A stretch of DNA of 64,000 bases from Tritrichomonas musculus (GCA_039105265.1 JAPFFF010000014.1:1984001-2048000), one strand, 5' to 3'; counted from the first letter of the stretch, positions 50,589 to 62,404 are shown. Notes: a model not told the origin generated them from the letters alone. Numbers and translations: made by a program.

Positions 50589-51788
50589 ATGGATATTTAC
50601 AAAGAACAAAGTTACTCCAAAGATATTAGTTTAAAATTCGATGAAATAAATGTGTTTTTTGGTGAAAAAGATTACACATCAAACTTTAATCGCATCGAAA
50701 TTTTTCAGAAAATAGAAGAAGAACTTAAAAATATTGATGTCATTTACAAAACAAAAAATTATAAATTAATTCATGATATGATAATGCAGATTTTACTTTT
50801 TTTAAATTCAGAAAATTATGAATTTGAAGATAATGATGAAAATTTTATTCTTTTTTTTATTCAAAAATCTCAATTATTAACCAATTTAACTGAATTTTTC
50901 GAAACAAATAATGAAAATTTTATTTTATCTATATTTCATTTTTTTATCTCTTTATCAGTGTTATCGGGTGATTATATCGATTTTTTGATTCCTCATTTTA
51001 AAAATATTGAGTTTATAATTGTTTTTTTAAAAAAGAATATAAATTCAACAAAAATTTTATCTAATTTTTACATATTATTAGGAGTTTTTTGTGAATATTC
51101 AGAAATATATCGTTTAAATCTTATTAATTCGAATTTTTTTTCTTTTAATAATTTTGTTTTTCAAAATTTTAATAAACTTCAAAGTTTAATTTTTTTTTCT
51201 AAATTTTTTCAAGATATATCGGATGACTTAGATCTAAATGCAGCATTTCAGGAATTCCAACAATTTTTTTCTCTTTTAAAAGTTTTTTTTAATGGTCTTA
51301 TTATTAAGAATTTTAATTCAACTCTGCCAAATCCAAAAAGTTTTAAATACGAATCAAAAATATCATTTTTGATAATAAATCTATTTCGAAATTGTTATTT
51401 ATCTTCACAAATTAAATCAATTTTTATTTCAGAAAATATTTCTCTATTTATTCAAGATCAACTTTGTTATTTTGATTCTAATAATATTTTTTTTCAAAAA
51501 ATTATATCAGATTGCATTGATGTTATAGAAATAAGTTATCCTATTCAAAACATACAAAAATTCGTTCAATTTTATAATAAACTTTTTGAATTTATAAATG
51601 TTCTACCTTTTTCAAAAAAATCATTATTATTTAAATCATTTGTATCGATCATATACAAATCAAGCGATCCTATCATTTATAAAATTATCCCAGAGATTAC
51701 TTCTGAACTTCGAGATTATTCTAATTCTGAAATTTATTTTGGTGAAGATATTGATAACTTCATCGCAAAAATATGTCAAAATGAATAA
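50589..51788 (+). CDS. Helical (ARM-like) protein carried inside the MULE
   Basis: The protein is 399 aa and very rich in Phe, Ile, Asn and Leu. It is built of successive amphipathic helices, as in armadillo-type solenoids (for example IKSIFISENISLFIQDQL and KSLLFKSFVSIIYKSS). No catalytic motif, membrane segment or DNA-binding motif is seen. Trichomonad genomes hold families of such proteins, so this may be a captured host gene or a true second MULE gene. It has its own initiator, lies between the left repeat and the minisatellite and points the same way as the transposase. Function unknown. Confidence 0.65.
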   Translation: MDIYKEQSYSKDISLKFDEINVFFGEKDYTSNFNRIEIFQKIEEELKNIDVIYKTKNYKLIHDMIMQILLFLNSENYEFEDNDENFILFFIQKSQLLTNLTEFFETNNENFILSIFHFFISLSVLSGDYIDFLIPHFKNIEFIIVFLKKNINSTKILSNFYILLGVFCEYSEIYRLNLINSNFFSFNNFVFQNFNKLQSLIFFSKFFQDISDDLDLNAAFQEFQQFFSLLKVFFNGLIIKNFNSTLPNPKSFKYESKISFLIINLFRNCYLSSQIKSIFISENISLFIQDQLCYFDSNNIFFQKIISDCIDVIEISYPIQNIQKFVQFYNKLFEFINVLPFSKKSLLFKSFVSIIYKSSDPIIYKIIPEITSELRDYSNSEIYFGEDIDNFIAKICQNE

Positions 51789-52229
51789 GTCAATGGTTTT
51801 TTACATTCAATAAAATCCTTTTTTATATTAAAAAAAAAACTATTATATAAATGTACTTTGATTTTATCATTAAACAGCATTCAACTATTTGATGTTTTTC
51901 ATATCACATTTCCAAATATTTGGAAATCGACCTTTTAGTGAATGCTTTTATGAATAAAGTATGTGCATATTATAATTAAGAGAATTACAAATACTCTAAG
52001 CTTAAATTTGATTCTATAACATACTTTTCACCTAAAAACTATTGTTTTTTTTTTGTTTTTGTTTTTGTTTTTTTTTTTTTTTTTTGGTTGAGTTGTGTTT
52101 TGTTTTTGTTTTTTTAAAACTTTTTGAAAGCGTTTATATAAACAACACCACTTTTTGAACGCAGTTCAAAAAGAATCTAGTAAAAACTAAGAATAGATAT
52201 TTTTAATATATTTTTTTTCAAAGTAGGAC

Positions 52230-54840
52230 ATGATATAGTTAATATATAGCATTATATTGATAATGTATAGGATTGTATTTATAATGTATAGGATTGTATT
52301 GATAATGTATAGCATTATACTGATAATAAACTTCAATACGATGTTAGTTTATTGAATTATAATGTTAGTATGCTTCAATATAATGTAAATGTACTACATT
52401 AAAATGATAATGTACTTCATTATGATGTTAATATACTGTATTATGATGTTAGTTTATTGGATTATAATGTTAATATGATATAATATATTGAATATGTACT
52501 GCATTATGATGTTAGATTATTGAATTATAATGTTTATATACTTCATTATAATGTTAATATTCTTCAATACAATGTTAATATATCAAACAAATATTAAATA
52601 TAATGTTGATATATTGAAAATCATATATGATAAGCTAAGGTCTCTTGACGACCTACAAATCATATCAGCCCCTATTATTTCTCTAACGGTTTCTGCAAAA
52701 AAATTGTTTTATTCATCTACTGGTTCTTAATGATCTCATTATATTTATGATCTACTACTTCCATAATACCTTTAGGAAAAAATGTGCTGAGAATATTTAT
52801 TAAATTTGTGTAGTATTAATCATAGTAACTTGAGCAAAGGCAATCAAATTGTTATTGAAACAAAGTGATGATGGAATATAAAAATATTGAGTTGTTAAAC
52901 TTTCACCCTGATCATATTCCACATAAATCTGTAATATCTTTTGAGATACTGTGCCCTGATATATTTTATTGAATGAAAAAAAAAAGATAACCGTGAAAAA
53001 TAAATGTCCTGCTGAAAAGTGAAGCTGTATTACCTCACTAGAATAGATAAATGCATATTCGTTTGTATTTGATTAACTAGTTGTATTTGATTATTCTCTT
53101 TGATGGAATATAATCTGGTTTCAAAAGCTGCTTTTATTCTTTAAGCTCGTACTCTCTGTCTCTTATTTTTTAATTCTGCCTTTGAGTAAATCTAAAGCTT
53201 CGTTTGTCCTCTCAATAGTGGAATATAAAGTATTTTTTTTTTGTAATTTGTTCTTCTTTTATATGTGAGTTTTCTGCAATTTGGTTTATATTTTTTTGAT
53301 TTCATAAATGCTATATACAGGCAAAATCATTAATGCTTAATTTCATACTGCCGATTCCACCAACTCTTAAGATAATATGATTAGTGGTAGTGATTATTTT
53401 GATAGATGCACTAGAAAGATCTCAGTGCCCTCATAACTAGATATAGCACTATTTGATATATGAAAATCTGTTAATATTTCTTTATGCTAAATTAAGTGAA
53501 TATTCACTAACTTTCATGATGATAAGTAATTCATGGATAACGACTTGAGAATAACAATCTGGGATTAGTAGTCTTCTAAAATAAATCTAATAAAAACTAT
53601 CAGGAATTAGAAAGAATAAAAGTTAACTTGAATATAAATATAGTAAGATGCCGCTAAAGACATTGAGAATGCAAATTAAACGTTCTATTCGAAGATAAAA
53701 ACGGTTAATAATTGAAAAAGCTAATATACCATTTCTGAATTTTTTGTGCACTTTTGTTTTTTTATAAAGTTGAATTTGCATTTTTTATTCAAAAAGTGTG
53801 GACCTTTCTGGTTAGGTAACTAGCAAGCCTTGCCCAAAAAACTTACTCAAATGTTAATATACTTCATTACAATGTTAATATACTGCATCATAATGAAAAT
53901 ATACTGCATCATAATGTTAATATACATCATTATTATGTTAATATACTGCATTATGATGTCAATGTACAGTATCATGATGCTAGATTATTGAATTATGATG
54001 TTAATATATTAAATTATAGAGTTAATACATTGTATTATGATGTTAGATTATTGTATTATATTGTTAATATATTGCATTATAATGTTAATACATTGCATAA
54101 TAATGTTAATACATTGCATAATAATGTTAATATACTGCATCATAATGATAATACATTGCATAATAATGCTAATATACATCATTATTATGTTAATATACAT
54201 TATTATGATGTTAATATATTAAATTATAATGCTAATGTACATCATTATTATGTTAATATACATCATTATGATGTTAATATACTGTATTGTGATGTCAATG
54301 TACAGTATCATGATGCTAGATTATTGAATTATGATGCTAATATATTAAATTATAATGCTAATGTACATCATTATTATGTTAATATACTTCATTACAATGT
54401 TAATATACTGCATTATAATGTTAATATACAGCATTATGATGCCAATGTACAGTATCATGATGCTAGAATATTGAATTATGATGTTAATATATTAAATTAT
54501 AATGTTAATATACTGCATTATAATGTTAATATACATCATTATTAAGTTAATATACTTCATCATAATGTTAATATACTGCATTATAATGTTAATATACAGC
54601 ATTATGATGTCAATGTACAGTATCATGATGCTAGAATATTGAATTATAATGTTAATATATACATCATTATTATGTTAATATCCATCATTATTATGTTAAT
54701 ATACATCATTATTATGTTAATATACTGCATCATAATGTTAATATACTGCATCATAATGTTAATACATTCTATAATAATGCTAATATACATCATTATTATG
54801 TTAATATACTGCATTATGATGTTAAATTATTGTTTATTCC
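52230..54840. repeat. 21-bp minisatellite in two blocks within the MULE
   Basis: Blocks at about 52230-52625 and 53850-54840 are built of a 21-bp unit around AATGTTAATATACTGCATCAT with many variants. Because 21 is a multiple of three and the unit lacks stops in two frames, long false ORFs with a 7-residue period arise. About 1.2 kb of unrecognised, less repetitive sequence (52626-53850) separates the blocks; no gene is supported there. Confidence 0.8.
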
Positions 54841-54918
54841 ATTATATGTTGTAAATTTAACGATAGATTTTGAGCTAAAACAATTTTATATTTAAATAAT
54901 TTACAAATTATTTATTGA

Positions 54919-56778
54919 ATGAATATCCAATTCAAAAAATTGACACAAAAACGTTTAATTTTTAACAAAATGAATATCATAGAAAAGCTTCAACAAAATA
55001 CTTCATTTAGGCCAAATGGTGCACCATTTATTCTCAATTTCAATCAATACAATTACAAATATGTTAAATATTTAAAAAAAACACAACATTTCAAATATGT
55101 TTGCGAGAATGGTTATAATAGGCATAAAAAAATCGAAGAAAGGTGTCCTGCATATATTTTAGTTTCCTTTGAAGTTGTAAAAAAAACAGAGAATGAAGAA
55201 GAAGTTAAGCTTGGACAAATTATACAAATGAATGTTCAACATAATTGTATAAAAGAAATAGGAACAACAAATAAGTTTATAAAAGATTCTGAACTCAAAA
55301 GCAAAATAGATGAAATTTATTACTCTCAAATGCCTCGACCAACCCAAAGCCAAATAATAACACAATTGACAAAAAAAATAAACAGTGAAAACAATGAAGA
55401 AGAGAGTAAAATACCAATTTCTCAAAGAATTGTTTATAATCAATGGTCAAAATTAAATAGAGATAACAAAATAAATGATACTGATTTTGGAAAGATAAGA
55501 CAAACAAATCGTAAAACGGATTTCGAACTTTTTAAATTCCGTTGTTCAAATTTTCCGGTTGGAAAGAATTTATTTATTTGTTATAGTTCAAAATTTCAAC
55601 AGTCATTAATTCAAAAATCCTCATTTATTTTTATCGATGGAACTTTCGATGTTACTCCAGATGGATTTGAACAGGTTTTGGTGCTTTTAGGACGAACTGA
55701 ACACATGAATATTCCATTGGCTCATTTTTTATTACCAAACAAAGAAAAAAAGACTTATGAACTTGCTTTTTTGATGTTTATAAATTCAATTAAAAAAGGA
55801 TTTCAAAATGGAGCTACTTTTATTACAGATTTCGAACTTGGAGAATCAAATGCTGTCAAAAAAATTTTAATGAATGAAACTCATATTTTTCAGTACTGTT
55901 ATTTTCATTTTTCACAAATAATGAGAAGGTATTTCGATAAATATCAGAAATTTGAATTTTTAGATAAGTTAAAGAATATCAGTTATTTACTACCATTTAT
56001 TTCAGAAAGGTTATTAAATACAGTTATCAAAGTATTATCTCAATGGGAAATCACAGATCAATTTTCACTTTATTTTGAGTATAATTTTAAAAATAAATAT
56101 AGGTTCAATGATTGGAATGTTTATAATAAAATTAATAAAGATATTATTACAAATAACGTAGCCGAAAGTCATAATGCAAAATTGAAAGATCGAATTGGAC
56201 ATCATCCTACATTAGCAAATTTCGAAGAAATAATACAACAAATCGAAGAAGAAGATCATCTCAGATACGAATTGAAAGAAATAGATGACACAGAAATAAA
56301 AAGAATTGACGAAGATACATTTATACAAATTTTTAAAAATTTTATAACAGACTTACGAAGAGCTGGGTACAAACAAAAAAAAAATACAAATTCAGATACA
56401 AGTATAGAAAAATATGATCAAAGATTAAATAATGAACTTTTATTTGATGATGACAAAAATGAAATAACAGATATAGTAGAAGAAGACGATACAGATGACA
56501 AAACTATTATAGAAGAAATAAACGAACTGGAAAATGCGCAAGAAATAAGACTAGTTAACGAAGCCTATTCAATACCAAAGGTTCACATCAAAACAATACC
56601 TACAGAAGCTCAACAAATACTACAAGAAAACTTAATCAATTACAGAAATGCTCCAGGACGATCGACAGAAAGAAAAAGAATATTATCAGAAACATTTACC
56701 AAAATACAAGAAATTTCACCAAACATAACAAAAACTCAGGTTCGTAGTTGGTTTAATAACAATATGAATAAGATTTAG
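54919..56778 (+). CDS. MULE transposase with FLYWCH-like finger and homeodomain-like tail
   Basis: The protein is 619 aa, uninterrupted. Residues about 30-115 resemble a FLYWCH/WRKY-type finger (Cys at about 60, Cys 14 residues later, then HNC). The MULE core follows: IDGTF (about 240, first Asp), TDFELGESNAVKKIL (about 303, second Asp), YCYFHFSQIMRRYF (about 326, the C-x-x-H block) and NNVAESHNAKLKDR (about 412, the Glu). After an acidic stretch, residues about 556-619 look like a homeodomain: helix 1 AQQILQENLINY, helix 2 ERKRILSETFTKIQ, helix 3 TKTQVRSWFNNNMNKI, keeping the Trp-Phe-x-Asn signature. ATG 54919 is the first start; residue 18 (54970) is an alternative. It probably cuts and pastes the surrounding element. 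Confidence 0.8.
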   Translation: MNIQFKKLTQKRLIFNKMNIIEKLQQNTSFRPNGAPFILNFNQYNYKYVKYLKKTQHFKYVCENGYNRHKKIEERCPAYILVSFEVVKKTENEEEVKLGQIIQMNVQHNCIKEIGTTNKFIKDSELKSKIDEIYYSQMPRPTQSQIITQLTKKINSENNEEESKIPISQRIVYNQWSKLNRDNKINDTDFGKIRQTNRKTDFELFKFRCSNFPVGKNLFICYSSKFQQSLIQKSSFIFIDGTFDVTPDGFEQVLVLLGRTEHMNIPLAHFLLPNKEKKTYELAFLMFINSIKKGFQNGATFITDFELGESNAVKKILMNETHIFQYCYFHFSQIMRRYFDKYQKFEFLDKLKNISYLLPFISERLLNTVIKVLSQWEITDQFSLYFEYNFKNKYRFNDWNVYNKINKDIITNNVAESHNAKLKDRIGHHPTLANFEEIIQQIEEEDHLRYELKEIDDTEIKRIDEDTFIQIFKNFITDLRRAGYKQKKNTNSDTSIEKYDQRLNNELLFDDDKNEITDIVEEDDTDDKTIIEEINELENAQEIRLVNEAYSIPKVHIKTIPTEAQQILQENLINYRNAPGRSTERKRILSETFTKIQEISPNITKTQVRSWFNNNMNKI

Positions 56779-57199
56779 AATTCTCAATTTTTCAAAATAT
56801 CTTTTTTTTTTTTTTTTTTCTCTTTTTTTTAAAAAACTTTACTATTTTATTAACATTTATACAATTTTGAAAGTTCGTTATTATCTACATTTTAATTAAG
56901 CTCACTTTTTTTTAATGAAGATTTCAATAATTTTTTAAGGATGAAAGATTTTATACGATTTATATCAATTTCTAATAACTATTTTTAGTACATTTCTTAT
57001 TTTGTATAACATTTTAAATAAGTTCACTTTTTTATCGAGATTGTTTGATATTTTATAGAAAAAAAAAGAATTGATGAATCTGAAATAAATTTTTAATAAT
57101 AATTCTGATTGTACTTCTTTGTGAATAAATCATTTTCCTTAATTTCACTTTTTTTTTTTTTGTTTTTGATGATTGTCTGAATTTTTGAAGGAAAAAAAT
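56779..57199. other. 3' spacer of the MULE transposase
   Basis: AT-rich, with three copies of a roughly 120-bp loose repeat around AAGCTCACTTTTTT / AAGTTCACTTTTTT / TTTCACTTTTTT. No gene is seen. Confidence 0.35.
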
Positions 57200-58572
57200 A
57201 AATAGTTATTATATTCGACATCTAAATAATTATTTATTAATAATTTAATTGATCTTTTTATTTTTTGAGTATTTTTTAGTTGATCGTTTTAAATTATATA
57301 AAAAAAAATTGAAAAAACAAAAAAAAGGTTATAACAATTTATATCTACATAATGATTTATTAATAATTTAATTGATCTTTTTATTTTTTGAGTATTTTTA
57401 AGTTGATCGTTTTAAATTATATAAAAAAAAATTGAAAAAACAAAAAAAAGGTTATAACAATTTATATCTACATAATGATTTATTAATAATTTAATTGATC
57501 TTTTTATTTTTTGAGTATTTTTTAGTTGATCGTTTTAAATTATATAAAAAAAAATTGAAAAAACAAAAAAAAGGTTATAACAATTTATATCTACATAATG
57601 ATTTATTAATAATTTAATTGATCTTTTTATTTTTTGAGTATTTTTAAGTTGATCGTTTTAAATTATATAAAAAAAAATTGAAAAAACAAAAAAAAGGTTA
57701 TAACAATTTATATCTACATAATGAATCATTAATAATTTAATTGATCTTTTTATTTTTTGAGTATTTTTTAGTTGATCGTTTTAAATTATATAAAAAAAAA
57801 TTGAAAAAACAAAAAAAAGGTTATAACAATTTATATCTACATAATGATTTATTAATAATTTAATTGATCTTTTTATTTTTTGAGTATTTTTTAGTTGATC
57901 GTTTTAAATTATATAAAAAAAAAATTGAAAAAACAAAAAAATTATTATACTAAAATAAATTTATAATATCAAGCCTCATTCTGCATCTTTGCTTGATATT
58001 AATCTCACTTTGTTCTTTAAGAAAATCGTTTTAAAATCTTAAATATCCGTTTAAAATTAATATTTATATCAAATTTTATATTTTTGTGAGAGCATTCAAA
58101 TCAGAGTATTCAAAATATGGATTTTTTTTTATTCTTTCAATATATTCTGAGGTAGATTATAACAATTTTAAAACACAAATATTTTTTTACTCTCAGCTAG
58201 CTTCTAAATTTTCATATGACAGAATAATTAAGTATATTATAAACAATCATTTTAAACCAATAAATTGAATTATTATGAAAATTATATAATATTTGAATAT
58301 TTGCAAAAAAAAGGATGAAAAAGAGACAGAACAATCGATTCCACGGTAAACAAAGCAAATTACCAGAAATAAAATACTTTATAAAGGATTTTGAGCCAAA
58401 AAAGTTAGAAATGAAGATAGAAAAATTTTGTATAAGAAAGCCACTTTTTATTTAGTTTATTTGGGTGCAAAATAGGTGCAATAATAAAATTTGGGTGCAA
58501 AACCGATTTGGGGTGCATTTTTTGAATACCTATTTGGCCGGGGTGCATTTTGGGTGCACATAAATAATTCCC
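57200..58572. repeat. Right terminal inverted repeat of the MULE
   Basis: Inverted copy of the left arm, with six copies of the 123-bp unit spaced exactly 123 bp (phase positions 57287, 57410, 57533, 57656, 57779 and 57902). Two variants alternate (TTTTTAGTTGATC and TTTTTAAGTTGATC), hinting at amplification of a dimer. Confidence 0.8.
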
Positions 58573-58580
58573 GTACAAAG

Positions 58581-60486
58581 TCCGTTTACAATTAATGCGA
58601 AAATTTAGAGGTATTCATGTAGAGAAATTGACGAAATATTGTAATATTGATCATATTTTCTTTATTTTTATTTTGAAACTAAGAATGAACTTTAATGGAT
58701 AAGAATTTTATACTCTTATTTTTGAGATATTTCTATTTTTATTTTTCTGAATAAAAATCGTTTTATAATCGAGAGGCTAAATATTTTTTTTTATATAAAA
58801 ATTGATCAAATATAAATATATATATATTTTTGTTTTATTAATTATTATAGTATATATAATGATAACTTATTAATACTTATATGTTTAAAATACATTTATT
58901 TTCTAGAGATATACTTGTTTATATTTTATTTTATTTTTAACTTTTTCAGTTATTATATTTTTTATATTGAAATATTAAACATTTTTTATCCTAGTATTGT
59001 TTTTAGTAAAACATTATTTTATTTTATATATATTATATATATTATTATTTATATACTATTTAAATTTTATATTTAAGTTTTACATAATATATTAAATAGA
59101 TAAATTAACAAAAATAAAATCAAAAATTCAATTAAACGATGATTTTCAATTGAATTTCTAAAAAAATATGTTGGTTTGTATTGTGATTATTTTTTGATTT
59201 TCAATATATTAAATATTAAAGTTATTTTTATAATATAGTAATTAATAATTTTACTTAATAAAAAATATTTTTAATAATATTTTTAAGAAAATGAGGAAAT
59301 TTATATTTTTCAAGAATCACTTCAGTATTAACTTCACTTCACCGAAAATAATCATCTCACGTCACGAAAAAATAATAACGTACCAAAATACGATGAAAAA
59401 TAATTCAAAATAATGCAAAATATAAAATTACATTTTTCTTTAAAATGAGAGTATAAAGTAACTTATTTACATAATAAAATTTATTTAAATATTTATTATT
59501 ATTATATTGTACAATTAGTATATAATTATTTCGTAAATCAATTGAGAAATAAGTCATTTTCTTAATTTTTTAATGTAAATTTGCATTTAAATTTATATAT
59601 GGCTAATAAATTGGATATACAACAGATAATATATTTTAAAAATAAAATACAAAATATTATTATTGATTTGTAATTCATAAATATTTTATTTGACTCGAGA
59701 TATAGATGAAATATTATTTTTTAAATTGTTTTTAAATTCTCAACATCCATTAAAACCAATTATGGCAAATGTCAGTATTAGATATATAGAAGTAAATAAT
59801 CTTAATATTTTTTCATTAGATAAAATATTCATTCAATTAAAGTAAAAATAAAAAAATCAAATAACGAGTTTTCTCTTCACATGAATACCTCTGAAAATTT
59901 TATTTTTAAAATTTAATAGGAAAAAGTGTAAAATTGTTTTAAGATATAATTATTATGATGATGTAGATCATGTATAGCTTTTATTTTTTATAGTTTTATC
60001 TTTCTATCATTAATTTTTCAGAACTAAAATATCTTTGATAATTTGTTTAATATGAGGATATTTCAATTTATTTTTTTAATATATATATTTCATATTATAT
60101 AAATTTTATTATATGAGTTGTTTTATGTATATTAAAGGAACATGATAATATATTCATGAATGAAGTATTTTTTATTTATTAAAACAATATCTTGGTATTT
60201 CCCAAATATTTATATTATATTTTTATATTTTTAATTTTTTCATATTATTTAATATGCGTGTAATTATTATATTAAATTATTATTCGATATTTTTAGAGAA
60301 ATACTTAAAAATTTGGATTTTTTATAAATAAATTTAATTATCTTGGTGTTTTTAAGAATTAAATATATATTATATAAATAAATATATTTTAAAATTCTTA
60401 TTTTAATTTAATAAAAAATATTAATCATATATATTTCAGAAAATATGAAGATAAATAAAGTTCAAAAAAATAATATTTCAGATAAA
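58581..60486. other. Gene-free, extremely AT-rich stretch
   Basis: Nearly 2 kb with no gene or RNA gene that I can support. The TSD of the MULE ends at 58580. Confidence 0.45.
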
Positions 60487-60700
60487 TATATGGTTAATAA
60501 TTCGCCTCGAGTAAAATAAAAGTCGTTATTACGATAGACTGATGGTTAAAAATTAACCTCGAGTAAAATAAAAGTCGTTATTTCGATAATATTATAGTCA
60601 ATAATTAACCTCGAGTAAAATAAAATCCGTTATTTTGATAATATAAAGGTGAATAATTAACCTTGAGTAAAATGAAATCCGTTATAACGATTAATATAAG
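60487..60700. repeat. 52-bp tandem repeat, four copies
   Basis: CCTCGAGTAAAATAAA recurs at 60505, 60557, 60609 and, as CCTTGAG, at 60661: exactly 52 bp apart. Each unit also holds GTCGTTAT or TCCGTTAT and a TAATAATT stretch. Function unknown. Confidence 0.8.
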
Positions 60701-60819
60701 AATAAATATTCACCTTATATAATAACCGATATTATATGGTGAATAAATAATCATTAATAATCGTCATTTTAAAATTCTACGATTATATGGAATTCAAATA
60801 ATAATAAATATAAATTTAC

Positions 60820-61345
60820 CTAGGCTTTTGTGTCCAAACGAGTTTGTATTCAAAAAGTATCCAATGGATACTCATTTTTGTTCGTTATTTTTTGAGAGAA
60901 TTTGAGTATCCAAAATAGCCAAAATGGACACTTTAATTCAATCTTGGATACACCTTTCAATTTTCATTGATTATTTTGAATGTATATTTCGTTTGACCAA
61001 TTATATCGCTCCAAATTTACATTGAATTTTATTTTTTATTTCAAATGTTGATCTTCTTGGTCAAAATCTTTCTTAGTGAATTTGAAAAGTTTATAATTTA
61101 TATTTGAGAGGTTTTTTAAAAATTAAGAATAGTAGGTGTTTAAGACATTTATTATTGCTTTTTTTCTGATATTAATGAGTTTATTAAAGTAAAAATAAAG
61201 TATCCAATAAAAAATTTTTTGGATACTTCAACACAAATCTTTGACTAAAATACTAAATAAAAAAGCAGTTTAATTCCACAAAAAGTGACAGCTTTTTACA
61301 AAAAGTCGAAAATGGACACTCAGTTCACTGGATACAAAAGCCTAG
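60820..61345. mobile_element. 526-bp MITE with an 8-bp target duplication
   Basis: The exact repeat AAATTTAC flanks the element (60812-60819 and 61346-61353). The ends are inverted CTAGGCTTTTGTRTCCA. Inside, AATGGACACT recurs near both ends. There is no ORF. An 8-bp duplication fits hAT, P or MULE movers; the MULE in this window also makes 8 bp, but its ends are different. Confidence 0.75.
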
Positions 61346-61540
61346 AAATTTACTTTTATCCTAAAATAAAATGAATACTTTTTAATTATTATATTATATA
61401 TATTTATTAATATATATATTATATTTAAAAACAATAATAATTATATAAAACCATGGGAAATGATCACCTTGTGCACATTTAATAAATATTATTAATAATT
61501 TTATTAATCATAAGCATTGGATTAATTTATCGCGCTTTGA

Positions 61541-62404
61541 TTAAGGACCTAAGTCGCGTAAAGATTGGGTGATTGTTTTTTCGAAATCGCCAAGTTCTGT
61601 TGGAGTCCAGTCGTCATTTCCTAATTCTGGGTCAACAGTAACTTTAAATTCTTGTATCATGAAACTGGGACCTCCATTACTTTCATATACTTCTTTCATA
61701 GCATTCAATGTTTTTTCACAGCCTGGATCTGTTCCTTTCTTGATGTTAATTCCAACGAAATAAATTCTTTTTTCTGCCATTTGTTGAGTTAAATTCATTA
61801 ATTTTGGCTCTTCTTCATTGTAATTATCTTCTCCTTTAGCATTAAAAGACTTTCCATGAGCATTTGCATCAGAAATCCAAAATATGCACCTTTTACTTCC
61901 TTCTCTCCAATTGAAATCATTTAAAGCAAGTGAAAGAGCTCCAACCCAATCTTCTTGATCATCATTTCCTCCATCACACTCAACTTTTCCCAATTCAATG
62001 CTTAAAGTCTCAATGTTATCGCAAAAAGGAATTGCAACATTTTTGTCAACTGGAAACTTTACACGATCGACATTAAATTTTTGTTCTTCTCTTCGTCTTT
62101 CATTTTCTTCATTATATATTCCTTTTTCGATGAGTTTTTGCTTTCTAATTTCTTTTTCTTTAGCATAAATTCTATTTAACTGGTCTATTTCTTCTGCAGA
62201 AAGCGGTTGTTTTTCTGTAGGAGATGGTTTATAACTAACTGGATCTCTATATATAACAGCACCATATTGATATTTTGCTTTTGTATTTTTACTCATAATA
62301 TCGAAGGTTTGATCTTCAACATGAAGCGTCATTCCATAAAAAACGCATTGAGTTGATTTTGTTGCATCAAGAACAAAAACAATGTCAACAAGCTTTTCAG
62401 TCAT
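61541..62404 (-). CDS. von Willebrand A-domain protein (VwkA-like)
   Basis: The protein is 287 aa and consists of a VWA domain. DIVFVLDATKST near the N-terminus is the metal-site (MIDAS) motif in its D-x-T-x-S form. GGNDDQEDWVGALSLALNDFNW and RCIFWISDANAHGKSF match the VWA type found next to alpha-kinases (VwkA of Dictyostelium). A charged helical insert (about residues 62-112) splits the domain. No kinase domain, signal peptide or membrane segment follows, so it is a stand-alone cytoplasmic VWA protein, possibly a truncated relative. The initiator TCATAT (minus strand, 62412-62417) lies just upstream of the ATG. Confidence 0.75.
   Translation of the reverse strand: MTEKLVDIVFVLDATKSTQCVFYGMTLHVEDQTFDIMSKNTKAKYQYGAVIYRDPVSYKPSPTEKQPLSAEEIDQLNRIYAKEKEIRKQKLIEKGIYNEENERRREEQKFNVDRVKFPVDKNVAIPFCDNIETLSIELGKVECDGGNDDQEDWVGALSLALNDFNWREGSKRCIFWISDANAHGKSFNAKGEDNYNEEEPKLMNLTQQMAEKRIYFVGINIKKGTDPGCEKTLNAMKEVYESNGGPSFMIQEFKVTVDPELGNDDWTPTELGDFEKTITQSLRDLGP

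Larger units (their letters stand above)
49297..58572 (+). mobile_element. Mutator-like (MULE) transposon, 9.28 kb, looks complete
   Basis: The exact 8-bp direct repeat GTACAAAG flanks the element (49289-49296 and 58573-58580). The ends are long inverted repeats. The first 15 bp match only partly, then they match closely from GCACCCAAAATGCACCCCGG inward for about 1.1 kb (left) and 1.35 kb (right). The arms differ mainly in the number of 123-bp tandem copies. Inside, in the same direction, are an unknown helical-protein gene, a long 21-bp minisatellite and a MULE transposase gene. The target size fits MULEs (8-11 bp). The near-identical arms and open transposase suggest recent activity. Confidence 0.85.

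Noticed and set aside
53988-54854. Long Asn/Ile/His-rich ORFs with 7-residue period
   Set aside because: They are translations of the 21-bp minisatellite.
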